From: Botryosphaeria dothidea
Lineage: Eukaryota > Ascomycota > Dothideomycetes > Botryosphaeriales > Botryosphaeriaceae
NCBI GenBank assembly: GCA_011503125.2
Contig: WWBZ02000051.1
Span: 2,542,001-2,606,000 of the forward strand
Length of the DNA stretch: 64,000 bases
Direction of reading: 5' to 3'
Below, piece by piece: positions 1 through 10,769 of the stretch. The translations under genes and the position numbers were made by a program. Below the pieces are notes generated by a model, which was not told the origin of the DNA, ran no database searches, and saw nothing but the letters and a program-made list of their open reading frames with translations. How positions within the stretch are numbered: position 1 is the stretch's first letter; each line of letters starts with the position of its first letter.

Positions 1-965
1 GTCCCGAGGTTGAGGAATTCGTGTAGAGGCTGTAAAATCAGGGTTCACATCTGCATCTATCGCCAGAAACTCGACGGCTTCGGAAAGGTAAAGCGAACCA
101 TTTCCATATACGATAAGTTGAATAAGATTTGCTACCATCTTCTGATGGAGCTTTGGCATTTGACATAATATTCATTCATATGTCCCCTCCAGAGTAAGCG
201 GTAGACTTTTCCAGGTCTTTCTCAGTGTTCAACCGTCATAACAAGTCGATATGGCATCGATCTGACAAAAAAAACCCCCGTCAAAAATTTCCTCTGGCGT
301 GTCTTCGAAACACGCTCCGAGTGTCTTCCTGGTTGGATGAGTTTCACCTGCGAAATCGCGGATCTCTGTGAATTGTCCAATAATCATAGTTGAGGATGTC
401 AGCATACACAGACAATCCGTTTCCCTTATTTTCGACCAAAGAAATGCAAGGACCGAAATTTATGAGCCTTGTTTCAATGTCAGTTTCGTTTTGACTCATG
501 AACAGAACGTGAATGCCGGCGATAGGATGAATGGCATTGCTTGTGGTCTCGATCCACTCAAGAATGTATTGCCGCTCAACTTCATCCACTTCATTCAGAG
601 CATCCAGGATAGCAATGATCAACCCCGCTTGGCCTAACGCAGATCGGAGGAGTTCTTGAAGGGTTTCAATGGAAGGTTGCCGAGAAAGGTCGTAAAGCCC
701 TTGAGAAGACACTCTGACAGTCGATTTTAGACGAAGACACTGCTAGATGAGAGCCCGCAGCATTTGGTCGACAGACAGCGTTGTTTTATCTGACAAGTCG
801 AAAAGATAATATACCACATACTCTTGACCATTACTCAAATGCCGAATGATGGTTGAACTGAGAACTGTTTTTCCTAGGCCGGAAGGCCCATGGACCCATA
901 GAAAAGCATCTTTCTGTTCTTTCCAATATCGCACAAATAATTCATGCTCGAAAAACCATTGGCCT
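1..965 (-). pseudogene. Decayed NACHT/STAND NTPase gene, runs off the left edge
   Basis: Read on the minus strand, this is the core of a fungal NACHT-type STAND NTPase (heterokaryon-incompatibility/NLR-like). Visible in order are GSGQWFFEHELF (about 930-955), the Walker A loop GPSGLGKT (about 870-890), a Walker B-like LIIAILDALNEVDE (about 585-630), and past the NTPase core GSLYLSEAVEFLAIDADVNP (about 40-105), which resembles the helical segment after NACHT. The frame is broken repeatedly: TAG at 745-743, TGA at 346-344, a frame change near an eight-T run at 268-275, then TGA at 231-229 and 174-172 in the new frame. Each stop is one C:G to T:A transition from a sense codon that would fit. The family is known from vegetative incompatibility and immunity; this copy looks dead. 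The repeat domain, if any, lies outside the window. Confidence 0.8.
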
Positions 966-1149
966 GATCCCGGTTGTCGCTAACGAGAGATGTCTCTGTA
1001 TTTCTTGGATTGGTCGAGCGCCATCAACCAGCGAGTGAATCTATCGTCCTCAATAATTGTGCGAGTCGCTCGACCCTCTTGGTGGATCTGATGCACTACT
1101 ACAAGAATCAGGGCTCGGGATTGTATTGTGTTCATGAATGGAGCTCTCT

Positions 1150-1540
1150 ATTGTGTGCGAGTTCAGCCGCTGGCCTGGCCCGTTGGACATCTCGCCGAGG
1201 AATGTACATGGAAAGCAACTCTTTCGCATAGGCTGCTGAAATTGTTGCAGTGGCGTGGAAGCACAAGAATGTCTACATCGACACAAGCGCATGGTCTCCG
1301 AAATACTACGCCCCGGAGTTGATCCATTTCGCCGATACTACAGGCAGGAAGAAGGTGATGTTCGGAACAAACTTCCCGCAGTTGGGCTGGACGGCATGCG
1401 TCGACAACTTCAATAAGTATCTCGTGAATAAGGAGGGCGGGTTGAGGGAGAAGTCGATCAAGGATTTCATGGGCGGCAACGCTATTCGAGTATTAAAGCT
1501 CCCGCCAGTGCAATCAGATAGTCTCAGGCCCAGCCTGTGA
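1150..1540 (+). pseudogene. C-terminal remnant of an amidohydrolase-2 family metal-dependent hydrolase
   Basis: The stretch from 1232 to the stop at 1540 encodes AVAWKHKNVYIDTSAWSPKY, then KKVMFGTNFPQLGW and MGGNAIRVL, which is the conserved end of TIM-barrel amidohydrolases of the ACMS-decarboxylase-like group (NVYIDTSA, FGTNFP and GGNA-RV blocks). An acceptor-like CATAG sits directly before 1232. Upstream, around 1150-1185, LSIVCEF resembles the preceding strand but lies in another frame, and no start or N-terminal barrel (HxH motif) was found before the NACHT remnant at 965. I read it as a 5'-truncated, probably non-functional gene. A live gene with unusual introns cannot be ruled out. Confidence 0.6.
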
Positions 1541-1933
1541 GGAGTAATGCTCTGATTCGGCCGTATATTTTTGCCAAGGTATGTGTATTGATCATTGTAA
1601 TTAGTCCAAGCAAAAATGCTTGTGGAAAGATGAAGCAAGGAGGATGGGTGAACATGGAATTCGCTCGCCGGGTGGCCACGGCGCGCTGGCCACGTGCAGC
1701 CGAAGCAGTGAGCACGGAGAATATAAGCGAGATGGAGTCTGGTTCTATGTCTCCAAATCCAAGGTGCAGTTGTCTGGGTGGTTTTTGCATAAGAATGGCA
1801 AGGGTAAAGTAGCGTTGGGAACAAGGCACTTCACGAAGGCTCGGAACAAAAGCCCGAGGGAGATGACCGTCCCCAGCGACGCAATCATGTCAGCCGGCCG
1901 GCGTCTCCACTACCCCGCCACTCAACCCTCACA
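1541..1933. other. Intergenic, 5' side of the Zn2Cys6 gene
   Basis: No credible gene. Short open frames cross it on both strands without family resemblance. The last 100 bases before 1934 probably hold the promoter and 5' UTR of the regulator. Confidence 0.5.
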
Positions 1934-3907
1934 ATGAGCGGTGCAAGCCGCCATGTCGCCTGCAAGCTGTGCCGCGACCGCAAAGTCCGCTGTGACGGTG
2001 GCCAGCCGCGCTGCCAGCGTTGCACTCGCTCCGGAGACGAGTGCGTGTACACGCCGCCCTCCAAGCAGCAAAAGAACGGAGACCTGCAGCAGACCGTCGA
2101 GCTGCTCAAGGAGCGCCTGAGCCAGGCCGAAGCCGCCCTTTCGCTGCACCAAGCCAGTGCCACCACCACCGACGCCGGCATCTCTTCCGCCTCCGACAAC
2201 CCCGGTGTTGTGTTGGACACGCACGTGACGACTCCGGCTACCTTCAACCCTGACACCCTGCCCGACAACGATTCTGGCCCCGTATGTTTCGACTTCGACC
2301 TTCTTGATTTCGACGCCAGTCTTCTTGTTGCCCCTCACGTTCCTCCCAAGCGCCAGCATGAATTGCTGCCCGACGAGCTGCTGAGGGAGAACGTTCAGAA
2401 TGACTTGTATGTTCGTCTACTTCCTCTTCCCCTCAGCAAGGCTGACATGCTACAGGTCCAACGTATATTTCCGTCTCGTTGACTCGTCTTTTCCTGTCTT
2501 GGACCGCTCCGACTGTCCCGTGACGCTGTCCGACCCGCTCGCGTCCCAGGAAACAGTCGCTCTACAGCTGGCTCTCTTCGCCCATGGTGCCCTGCGCTGC
2601 CGTGCATACAACTTCCTAGCTGACGTCTGCTACGAGAGCGCCCGCCGCGCTCTCGAGCGCGTCGAAGTTGAGGCGCCTACTCAATCCACCAATGTCACCG
2701 CCCTTCAAGCCTACGTGCTCATCGCGCTTTTTGAGTTCCGCAAGGAGATCTTCACCAGGGCTATTGTCAGCGTCAAACGTGTTTCGTGGATTGCTCGGCT
2801 GCTACGCCTGCATCACCTGGACTCGGCTGGCATAAATGCGTCAGACCTGGATCCACGGGAGCAAGAGCGGTGCAGACGAGCTTTCTGGGCTGTCTTCATG
2901 CTCGGCATCTTCGTCCGCGTCGACTCTTGTGCTTCACCGCGCATGTTGATGGATGAGAGGGAGGCAAGTTAGCATACTATCCAAATCAGTGCGTGGCTAA
3001 TACTACGGCACCCAGATATCCACTCTGCTACCGGGCTGTTCACCCGACAAACCCATCCCGCTTGGCGACGCCTACGCCATGCCCGACAGTGGCAGATTGA
3101 ACCCTCACCAAGGCCTCGCTCTCTCTATGGCCATCGCCGGCCAGTGCATCTCCCTTGCAAATTATCTCAGCTGCGACAAGGCTTCAAGCTTCCTCCGCTG
3201 CGACTTCTGGACCAGACACGACCAGCTCAATGAAATCATAGACAATGCGAGAAAGCATGGCCTGGCCCATTTTCACTCGTCAACCGTCGGCCTAGACGCC
3301 GTTGCCCTAAGCATTCAGGCACTTCTGTATGCCTCGGAGCTCTGCCTCTACGAGACAGCCAAGCGCAAGTCCCGAGATATCTCTGTCGGAGCCGGCTTTC
3401 AGTCTACCAGCCGGCAGCGCCGGACGTCGGCTATGCTCGAATTCATTCAGGTTGCCAATCAGGTGAACCACGTGGACGGGAACAAAGTACTATTTCTCAT
3501 GCTGCGGTTAAGAAGCTTTACGCTGACCGTCCTTGCAGTTGCATCCTTTTACGCCGTGGGCTGTGTACGTAGCCCTTCAGTCATGCATCCGCCAGCTTCA
3601 GAGATGCAGCGGGGAACAGCAAGGTCAGGCACCCACGTCGCGGCCTCGTTCCCAGTCAGGGCCGCTCGATAGCACTTCCAGATCGGAGGATCCATCTGAC
3701 CTCTCGACACCTGACCCTACCTTTCCACAGCTACTCGACTGGGTCCATTTCCTCTTGTCTATCCTCTCAGACATTCAGCGAACCAATGCGTTTGCTAGAG
3801 CTTTTGAGGCTGAGATCCGCAAGGAAATAGAGGCTGGCGAGGATTTCGCCCGTAATCGTATTGTGGGCTTGTTGGATTTCCCCGTTGTAGAAAAGAGATA
3901 TGGATAG
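1934..3907 (+). CDS. Zn2Cys6 fungal transcription factor
   Basis: Predicted 606-residue nuclear regulator in four exons: 1934-2406, 2456-2963, 3016-3486, 3539-3907. Residues about 9-37 form a complete zinc binuclear cluster (CKLCRDRKVRCDGGQPRCQRC, then a sixth Cys in DECVY), followed by a linker and a short coiled-coil (QQTVELLKERLSQAEAAL). The middle matches the fungal transcription-factor homology region (SNVYFRLVDSSFPVLDRSDC, RRAFWAVFMLGIF, STLLPGCSPDKPIPLGDAYA), and the end has PFTPWAVYVALQSCIRQL. Intron 2 uses a GC donor (GCAAGT at 2964); the other two are GT-AG of 49 and 52 bp. The gene converges on the MFS transporter at 4279-6331, so a local regulator/transporter pair is plausible but inferred. 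The start is the ATG just before the zinc cluster, as usual in the family. Confidence 0.88.
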
Positions 3908-4278
3908 TTTCAAGGGCACGGAGATGGCGGACTACACGATTACAAGGGTGTTACGAAGGCTACATCTGAGCGTAGGAGTTGTGGCGTTATTCTTTATCTC
4001 CGGACAACTTTTTCCATTCATGTTCAGCAGAAACCTACACACACCATCTATCATGAAGCCATTGCATCCCCGATCAGCCGCTGGAACGCCGCCTTCTTCA
4101 GGTCTCGTATACATCTTCTCAGAACTGGTGGAATCTCAAAGGTATTGATTTGAGACCAGAATCTACGGGCCGAACTGTTGGATTTGAGAGTGAAGAGTGT
4201 GAGGTCAGAAAAGAGAGTAGATTCTGCCTCTCTCCTGAAAGGGAGGTTGGTAGGCTTGCTTATATACATAGGTGATAA
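3908..4278. other. Intergenic between convergent genes
   Basis: About 370 bases between the ends of the regulator and the transporter. Presumably 3' UTRs; nothing else recognised. Confidence 0.5.
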
Positions 4279-6331
4279 CTACATAACCGAGGATACTAAA
4301 GATCCGAGAGAGAGTGCCGATGCGGGGTTGGGCATCAAAGAGTGTTGTTGTATAAAGGATAGAATATTCGAGATAACTGAGATGCCTGAGGTAGTAAGGC
4401 AAGAAAGTCTGACACGAACAGAGAAGACGTCAATGGCGGCCACGTCAGCCCGCCACAACTGTCTCCTTGGGAACTTTCGCAGCCTAAGGATGTCAGCTTT
4501 ATTGCAAAAGAACAAAGAATGGAACCTCACTCCAAGCGTGAGCGAGCACAGGAGGCTCAGCGAAGCCACCGCCACGGCCGGAAGATAGGTATTGTCGAGG
4601 GCCTTGACGATCGCGTCTGTGACGCGGGAGGCAGTGCCGCCATCGAGCGTGGCGAACAAGTTGCTGCTGCTGCCGGCCAGCAGGTCGCGGGCATCCTGCA
4701 GCTTGTCGGCGGGGACGAGCGGCGCGATGGAGCTGTAGCCCAGGCTCTGGTAGATGATGCCGGCGACGGAGATGAAGAAGACCAGGCCCATGCCCTGCGC
4801 CACACTCAGAGCGCCGACGGCGTCAAGGGCCTCGTTGGGCGCGACTACGGCGGGCGTGGCGCCGAACGAGCTCATCAGCGTGGCGCCGCCGCCGATGCCG
4901 ACGACCACGCTGTAGCCGTAGACGCGGCTTGCGGACGAGTCCGAGTCCAGGGTATCTGTGCGGTCAGCCACGAAGCTTTCGAGTGGGAGAAGGAATACTA
5001 CTCACACAGCATCGCCGCCCCGGCTAGGCCGAGAGCAGAGCCAGCGATGAACCAGGGACTGATGTAGCCGGCCCGGCTCATCAAGTAGCCGCTTGCCAGG
5101 GAGAAGAAGACCACCATGAAGACAAAGGGTAGGAGGCGGACAGCAGCCTCGAGCGATGATTCTCCACGGGCGAACTGGAAGAACAGTGGGATGTAGAAGA
5201 TGGGGATCTGTGGGCGTTACTAAGGAGCAGATGAACAGAGCACAGAAGGGTGGGCCTACGTATGTCACACCAGCTCCTGCGAAGGCGCAGATCTGGAGTA
5301 CCATGAAGCGCCAATTGCGCAGTAACTGTGTAGGATACAAGCGGAATTCACGTGCGACGAATGGATGAAACCATTGAGTGAGGGCGAAGACAGGTAGCAG
5401 CACTCCAGTGAAGACCCACAAGGTGATCTCATCGGCAGAGTCCCAGGCATAGTGAGTGCCGCCGAAGTTGATGGCCATGATGAAGGCGATGCACCACCCG
5501 CAGAAGACGCCGCAACCAAGCCAATCAAATCGACTTGCACGCTCCCACCACGTCAGCTCGGCTCCCAAGTCGATTGACGGGAGGGTAAACAGCATGGCAG
5601 GCGCGCTGACCACGAAGACGACCAGGTTGATGTAGAAGCCCCAGCGCCAGGTGGCGCTGCTGTCGGCGAAGGCGCCGCCAACCTGCTCATTGTCAGCGAC
5701 ACTCCACTCAGAAGCGAGAATACTTCTAAACCTACTATCGGACCCAACACCGTGCCCAAACCCCAAACGGGCGATATCAGCGAGACGTAGATCGGCCGCT
5801 CGTTGGGCGTGGTGGTGACGTTGAAGTAAGTGATGCCGCCGACATACATGCCCGAAGCGCCGAAGCCTGCCATGGCCCGCCCGACAATCATGGCATTCAT
5901 CGTCGGCGCAGCCCCGGCAAGTGCGCTGCCTGCCTCAAACAAAACCACGTGTGTGATGTAGAGCCACTTGAGGTTCACCAGGCCGTACGATTTGGTCCAC
6001 GGCAGCTGCAGCGCCGCCGCCGGCAGCACGAACGCCGCGCCCAACCAGGGCAGCTTGTCGATCTCGCCTAGGTCGCGGACAATGTTAGCTTGGACGTTTG
6101 CAACCTGACACCCGGGTTAGCAGCAGCCTGTTCTTAGCTGTCGTGTGGGTGCTGTTTATGTACCACTGTTGTGTCGAGTGCAAACAGGAATGTCGAGCTC
6201 AGAACTGCCGCAACCGAGACCGCCCAGCGCCAGCCGGTCACCGGCCGCCCCTTGGCATCGGACTCAGGCGTTCCGGCATCCGGTGAGATCGTACACTCAT
6301 CTGACGATCTCTTTTCTGTTTGGTCCGGCAT
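4279..6331 (-). CDS. MFS transporter, 14-TM drug:H+ antiporter-like
   Basis: Plasma-membrane or vacuolar efflux pump, five exons on the minus strand: 6331-6164, 6104-5736, 5682-5260, 5207-5006, 4955-4279, joined by introns of 52-59 bp with canonical donors (GTACAT, GTAGGT, GTAGGC, GTGAGT). About 612 residues. Diagnostic pieces are FLFALDTTV in TM1, motif-A/B-like GRAMAGFGASGMYVGG, the motif-C-like run GLGTVLGPIVGGAFADSS, WRWGFYIN, and late helices YSVVVGIGGGATLMSSFG and SVAQGMGLVFFISVAGIIYQ. This arrangement is typical of the DHA2-like family found in fungal metabolite clusters. After ASLSLLCSLTLGVRFHSLFF the predicted C-terminus is long and atypical, so a small 3' intron or earlier end is possible. 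Substrate cannot be told from sequence. An inverted repeat lies in its promoter at 6504-6532. Confidence 0.88.
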
Positions 6332-7740
6332 TGTTGTTGTGGCAGTGGTTGTGCGGAGGTTGTCGTTGGAAGTAGGACGTCGTTTAGCGAAAGAAGATAG
6401 GTCGCTTTGCGCTTATTCTACAATAATTCTGCAGTACAAGATAGCCATAGGCTCTTGCGGCACCCTTGAGACTTTTTATCTGGGTATACTCGTCTGCAAG
6501 GTGTCTCGGGGCTGACAAATGGGTCCCCGAGATAGAAATGGTCCACCGCCCCTGTCTCGGCCCGAGCTCACCGAGTTCCCCGAGCTGTCCATGAAAGCAT
6601 GTAACGCAACAAAAGGCCTGTCATAATGTTCTTGAGGGCTCCCATACCTCGCATTGCGAACTAATATTCGTGCGGGTTTGAGACCGAGCACGTCTGTTTC
6701 TCAAGCTGCTGTTTATTGGCTGCGCGAAAGGCATCATCAATGAACAGAATCACAGCAACAGCCCGCAACTGATAATGTATTCCACAACCAATCAGCTTCC
6801 AGATTAGGGCTCCCTGCTGGAACATGGTTTAAGAGGGACTCGGCCCATTCAGCAGTGGTGGAGCAGCGTGAAGTTCCCCAGTGCCGTTATACTTGAGTCC
6901 ACATGGTAAGAGGTCCTCCGCCGATCATGAGGGTCGGGAACAGACATCCTTAGGTTAAAATCATCCTCCTAGAGTGTAGGCATAAAATTACATCACACTT
7001 CGTCTTAGGTTTCAGCATCGTCCATCCGAACAGCTTCACATGCAACATGGCCGTTGTGGCGGAGTTGATATCATGTACTCCTGCTTCGCAGACATGAGAA
7101 TACCGTTACAAAATTCAAATGCATATCAATGGTTCAGCTGGAGGGTTCTCAAGTCTAAACGTTGTTGCAAAGCACTTCGAGCATATCGTCAACTGTCATT
7201 CAATCATTCGCAAGGTGCAAGATAAGCGGGTCAAGCACCGCGAATCATCGGGCAGACCTCCCGACCGTTCGGAAAGATGTACACACTCAACTTTCACATC
7301 TCCCGGTCATTTTGGCTACTTTCGGCAGTTGGGGCAGGCCTGTGGATATCAAACGTACAGATTCGAGTTTTATTTCTCGTAGTATTGGCACAAAAATGAA
7401 ATTAATCCAAATTTGATGAATGGAGGCCTAATCATGGTCGTTGAATATGCTGAGGAGGTGGTCGAGCCTCAATCGGTTGTGCGGCATCATTTGATTGGCC
7501 GTACATGAGTCACGGTGTATAATCTCGTTCCGTCTACAGAGTCGGCCAACACCAATACGAGATCCCGAGGAGTCGGCTAGTCGTGTTTTATGAATAGCGT
7601 CCCCTCATCTAAGATTTGGGAGTCCGTAAAAGAAAGTGTGAGCGGGCCTGCCTGGAGAGCTTATATGTGAGTGATCCCTGAATTTTGCACGAAGTAGGAT
7701 CAAATTACAACCTACTAAACATTGTTTTCTTCCTACCACT
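6332..7740. other. Intergenic, 1.4 kb
   Basis: Apart from the inverted repeat at 6504-6532 I see no gene. Short frames at 7040-7416 show no family features. The right end is the likely promoter of the small secreted protein at 7741. Confidence 0.5.
6504..6532. promoter_or_regulatory. Inverted repeat TCTCGGGG / CCCCGAGA upstream of the transporter
   Basis: Two perfect 8-base inverted arms, 6504-6511 and 6525-6532, flank a 13-base spacer about 175 bases upstream of the transporter ATG. Inverted CGG triplets are the usual half-sites of Zn2Cys6 regulators, so this could be an operator for the neighbouring regulator. That link is inference. Confidence 0.35.
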
Positions 7741-8220
7741 ATGCGCTTACTCTACTTGATTTCCACCGGGATCGTTGCCCTTGGTGCTCCCGCTCTAGCG
7801 GCGAGTTATTGCAACAGCGGGTTCGACTTCCCGGGACATAGCTGCGTTCGTTTTCCCTGAAATTCTCCACTTGACAATCCACACTAATATCAAGCTTTGA
7901 ACAGCCTGCCGGTCAGAGCATGTACTGCGTATGTACTGCTTAGATATGAATGCCACATTTACTAACAGAGGTAGTGCGAGAACTATGGTAAACAGTCCGA
8001 CGAATACCCGACCTATAGGGGCGACTGTACCACCGAGCCTGGTGGTCGATGCGGTACCAATTTGAGCGGCATAGGTCACATTCCTCTATTCGAGACAGTA
8101 TTTACTGACTGAAGCGCAAACTTAGTACTCAGCATGCGTATGTCCCTGAAAACTCATTGGAATGTTTATATTTTGCTTTACTGACTACATTAGTGTGTGG
8201 ATTAATGGTTTCTATTTGCG
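7741..8220 (+). CDS. Small cysteine-rich secreted protein, multi-exon (3' end uncertain)
   Basis: An ATG at 7741 opens a clear signal peptide (MRLLYLISTGIVALGAPALA, then AASYC). Joining exons 7741-7845, 7905-7928 and 7975-8074 gives a short mature protein with six or more cysteines (NSGFDFPGHSC, PAGQSMYC, CENYGKQSDEYPTYRGDC, PGGRCGTN). Introns are about 59, 46 and 51 bp, with donors GTTCGT, GTATGT and GTCACA and branch-like CACTAAT and TTACTAAC. A fourth exon from 8126 and perhaps a fifth near 8194 are likely, but the final frame is unsettled, so the end given is approximate. Size, signal peptide and cysteine density fit a secreted effector-like or antimicrobial-like protein; no family was recognised. 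No single exon is long enough to stand out as an open frame. Confidence 0.5.
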
Positions 8221-8286
8221 TCCTTTATTTCAAGCCTGAGATAGCCTTAAATCAAGCTTTGACATCTCGAGAAGGTTTGATTTAGC

Positions 8287-9617
8287 TCAATACGCAGCCT
8301 TTGTCTCAACCTCCTCACTATCCGCAAATGGCTTGGCACCCATATGGCGCCACGCAGCGGCCGCGTTCATGGATGGACCCTTTGATTTCAAGTTGAAGAG
8401 CAGTTCGGTCCCACTGTCCGAAATATACATGACATCTTTTTTCTACGAATTCGTGAGCTGGAGATAATCCAAGACGTCATTCAGCGCTTACCAATCCAAG
8501 TGTAAGAAGGATAGAGTCATCGATCCATGAAGATTTGTAGTGGACTTGCGGTTCTTTGCCTTTGACTGCGAGTAGGATATTGTCGGCCGCAACGGTGGCC
8601 TGTTCCATGGCAGAGCGAGCATTTACGTTTCGTACGTCTGTCTTCGCCACTTCTCCAGCAATGTATACGTTCGGAAGAGAGTCATCCGCGATCTGCATGG
8701 TGGGCTTCACCCGGATATGGCCAGACTCTGCAACAGACGAAGGAGACAAGTCCGCAACAATCCCGGATACAGGCTTCTGGCCGGTGCTGCCAATCTGCAC
8801 TTGTTGTCAGCTACTCCAGCATCGGCCTACCATCATGAACCGGCACTCACCAAGAAATCACACTCCACCCTCCTCCCCGATCTCAACACCACAACGCCCT
8901 CTTCTCTCTCCACCACCCTCTCCCCCAGCACAACCTCGACTCCCAAATCTTCCAGCCCTTTCCTCGCTGCGTCTTTCAGCCTCTTCCCGAACTGCCCTAT
9001 CACCTCCTCTCTCGAATGCACCAGAGTGATGCTCTTCTCCGGATACTCACTCTTCGCATCCGCCGCCACCTCCACGCCCACCGCCCCTCCTCCCACCACG
9101 ACGATCCTCCCCGCCTGCCTCACCTTCTCCTGACTCGCCCTCAGCACCTCGACGCCCTCCCCCTTCTCCTCCACCCCGCCCATCAACCTCCCCACGCCCT
9201 CGTCCGCGGTCCCGTTCGCCGCCCCCGTCGCCACGACGACGTAGTCCCAGCGCACCTCGCCGCCGCTCCGCAGCCGCCGTACGGGATGAACGCGTGCGCC
9301 TCGTGGCCGGGCACGACGGCGTAGCGCGGCAGGGCCCAGGTGAAGTGGAAGTGCGAGCACGGCTCGACTACGACGACGCGGTGCGTGGGCGGGAGCGCGG
9401 TCGCGAGCAGCTTGGCGGCGTGGTAGCCGGCGAAGGAGGCGCCGATGACGAGGACGGTGGGGCGGGGATCCGGGGAAGCGGGGGCGGGGAGGGGACGGCG
9501 AGGGTAGCGGAGGCGGTGGAGCTTGGCGCGGATGGCGCGGTGGGCGGTGTCGGAGATGGCGTGGAGGGAGTAGCCGATTATTTCGAGGATGAGGCCGAGT
9601 TGGGCGAGGGAGAGCAT
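8287..9617 (-). pseudogene. AIF-like FAD-dependent pyridine-nucleotide oxidoreductase with internal deletion/frameshift
   Basis: N-terminal part (9617 to about 9280): start MLSLAQLG, FAD-binding VLVIGASFAGYHAAKLLA, then FTWALPRYAVVPGHEAHAFI. The second part continues in a different frame: RWDYVVVATGA, NAD(P)-binding RIVVVGGGAVGVEVAADAKS, then CDFL. After an intron (8795-8850) come IGSTGQKPVSG and LPNVYIAGEVAKTDVRNVNA; after another (8443-8491) the tail KKDVMYISDSGTELLFNLKS to the stop at 8287. In AIF/AMID-like proteins some 45-60 residues normally separate the FIPY and WDYLVVATG blocks. Here they abut in different frames with no plausible intron, so a segment is missing. It lies head-behind a broken terpene-synthase-like gene. 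A sequencing or assembly error is the main alternative. Confidence 0.65.
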
Positions 9618-9832
9618 GTTGGTTCTGGTGTTGGCGGTCACGGGGCGGGCGGAGTTCGGAGATGGGGCTGGGGATGCATTATCTGGTATCTGATCCGCCG
9701 CAGCTTTATACTTGTCCGAGACAGGCAGCAGTTCGGAGCAGGCAGCAGTTCGGGCATGGAGCCGAAGGACACATGTCCCGAGTTCGGAGGCCGAGTTATC
9801 CGCCGCACGCCGCAACCCTCGGTCGAACACTA

Positions 9833-10769
9833 TCAGAAGATCCACTTTCTCAGCTTCATAGACATGTCTGGCTGGGCCCTGTAGAGCTCATCACGGCGTT
9901 GACAGAAGTCGCGCTCTGCCTTGACGATCTTGCAGTTTATCTCATCCTCGGCGGCCTGTATGGAGAGCCCTTCCAAGCTCGACGGCGCTTACAATCCTCT
10001 TCGAATGGCCTGACTGCAGCTCTCTGTATCTCCTCCCCCATCTGAAATAATCATTCGCCAACAAAAGTCCTTCTATGGCTGCATCGATAATAGGCTGCAC
10101 GAGCTCGTGCTCTGCTTCCGAGAACATTGTTCCAAGACTGAACTGGAGCATTGGCCAGAAACCTGTCGCTTGATTAGCCTTGAACTCACAGAATGGAGTG
10201 TGTCTTCTTACAACATCCCACCGTTATCACTGCGGTATTGCAGGTATTCTGCGAGACAAGTTTCTTGGTCTTCATTGCTCTCGATTCCGGTGCCAGGCAT
10301 CTCTTATCGTCCGGATCCAAAGCAGCATAAAGCTTATCATGCTCAGCATGAGCCTCGTCAATGCTGAGGCCCTCGCCAGTGTCTGGACGCACTGTCAGCT
10401 ATATGAGGGGAATCTGGATGGGAGCACTTTACCATCACGAATAAGACCTAGGTCTGAGAGGTAGGCTAACACTCCCAGCCGCTCCGGAATAGCCTCAGGG
10501 TAGACGAGAGAAGACCAGTTCCCCGCTGGCGAGAAAGAGAAATAGGTGTGTTGCTCCCGGCCATCTCCAATTTCCCTTACCCACTCTCTGACAAAGCGGC
10601 GGCTTGCTGCGTCTGCGACATCATCTCGAGGATGGATGCGAATGGGAAGCGTTGTGAAGCAACCCGTCCGGCGGGCCTCATCGGCAGAGACGAGCTTTGA
10701 CTGGTACGACAGCGTGTCCATGGCGTGTAATTTCCTGTAAGAGGCAGTTGCTTGTTTTTCAGTGTTCAT
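9833..10769 (-). pseudogene. Broken terpene-synthase-like gene (N-terminal cyclase domain only)
   Basis: Pieces match the class I terpene-cyclase half of fungal bifunctional di/sesterterpene synthases (fusicoccadiene-synthase type): GCFTTLPIRIHPRDDVADAA, then GNWSSLVYPEAIPERLGVLA, YLSDLGLI, EYLQYRSDNGGM, FWPMLQFSLGTMFSEAEHEL, LLLANDYFRW (the NSE/NDY region), and EINCKIVKAERDFCQRRDEL ending at the stop at 9833. The aspartate-rich metal motif reads RDVRPD rather than the usual DDxx(D/E). EYLQYRSDNGGM is out of frame with both neighbours, and segments after KKLVSQ and after KRIV are missing. No prenyltransferase half follows. The start is 10769, or the internal Met at about 10721. I read it as a decayed cluster gene, transcribed in the same direction as the oxidoreductase beside it. 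Confidence 0.65.
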
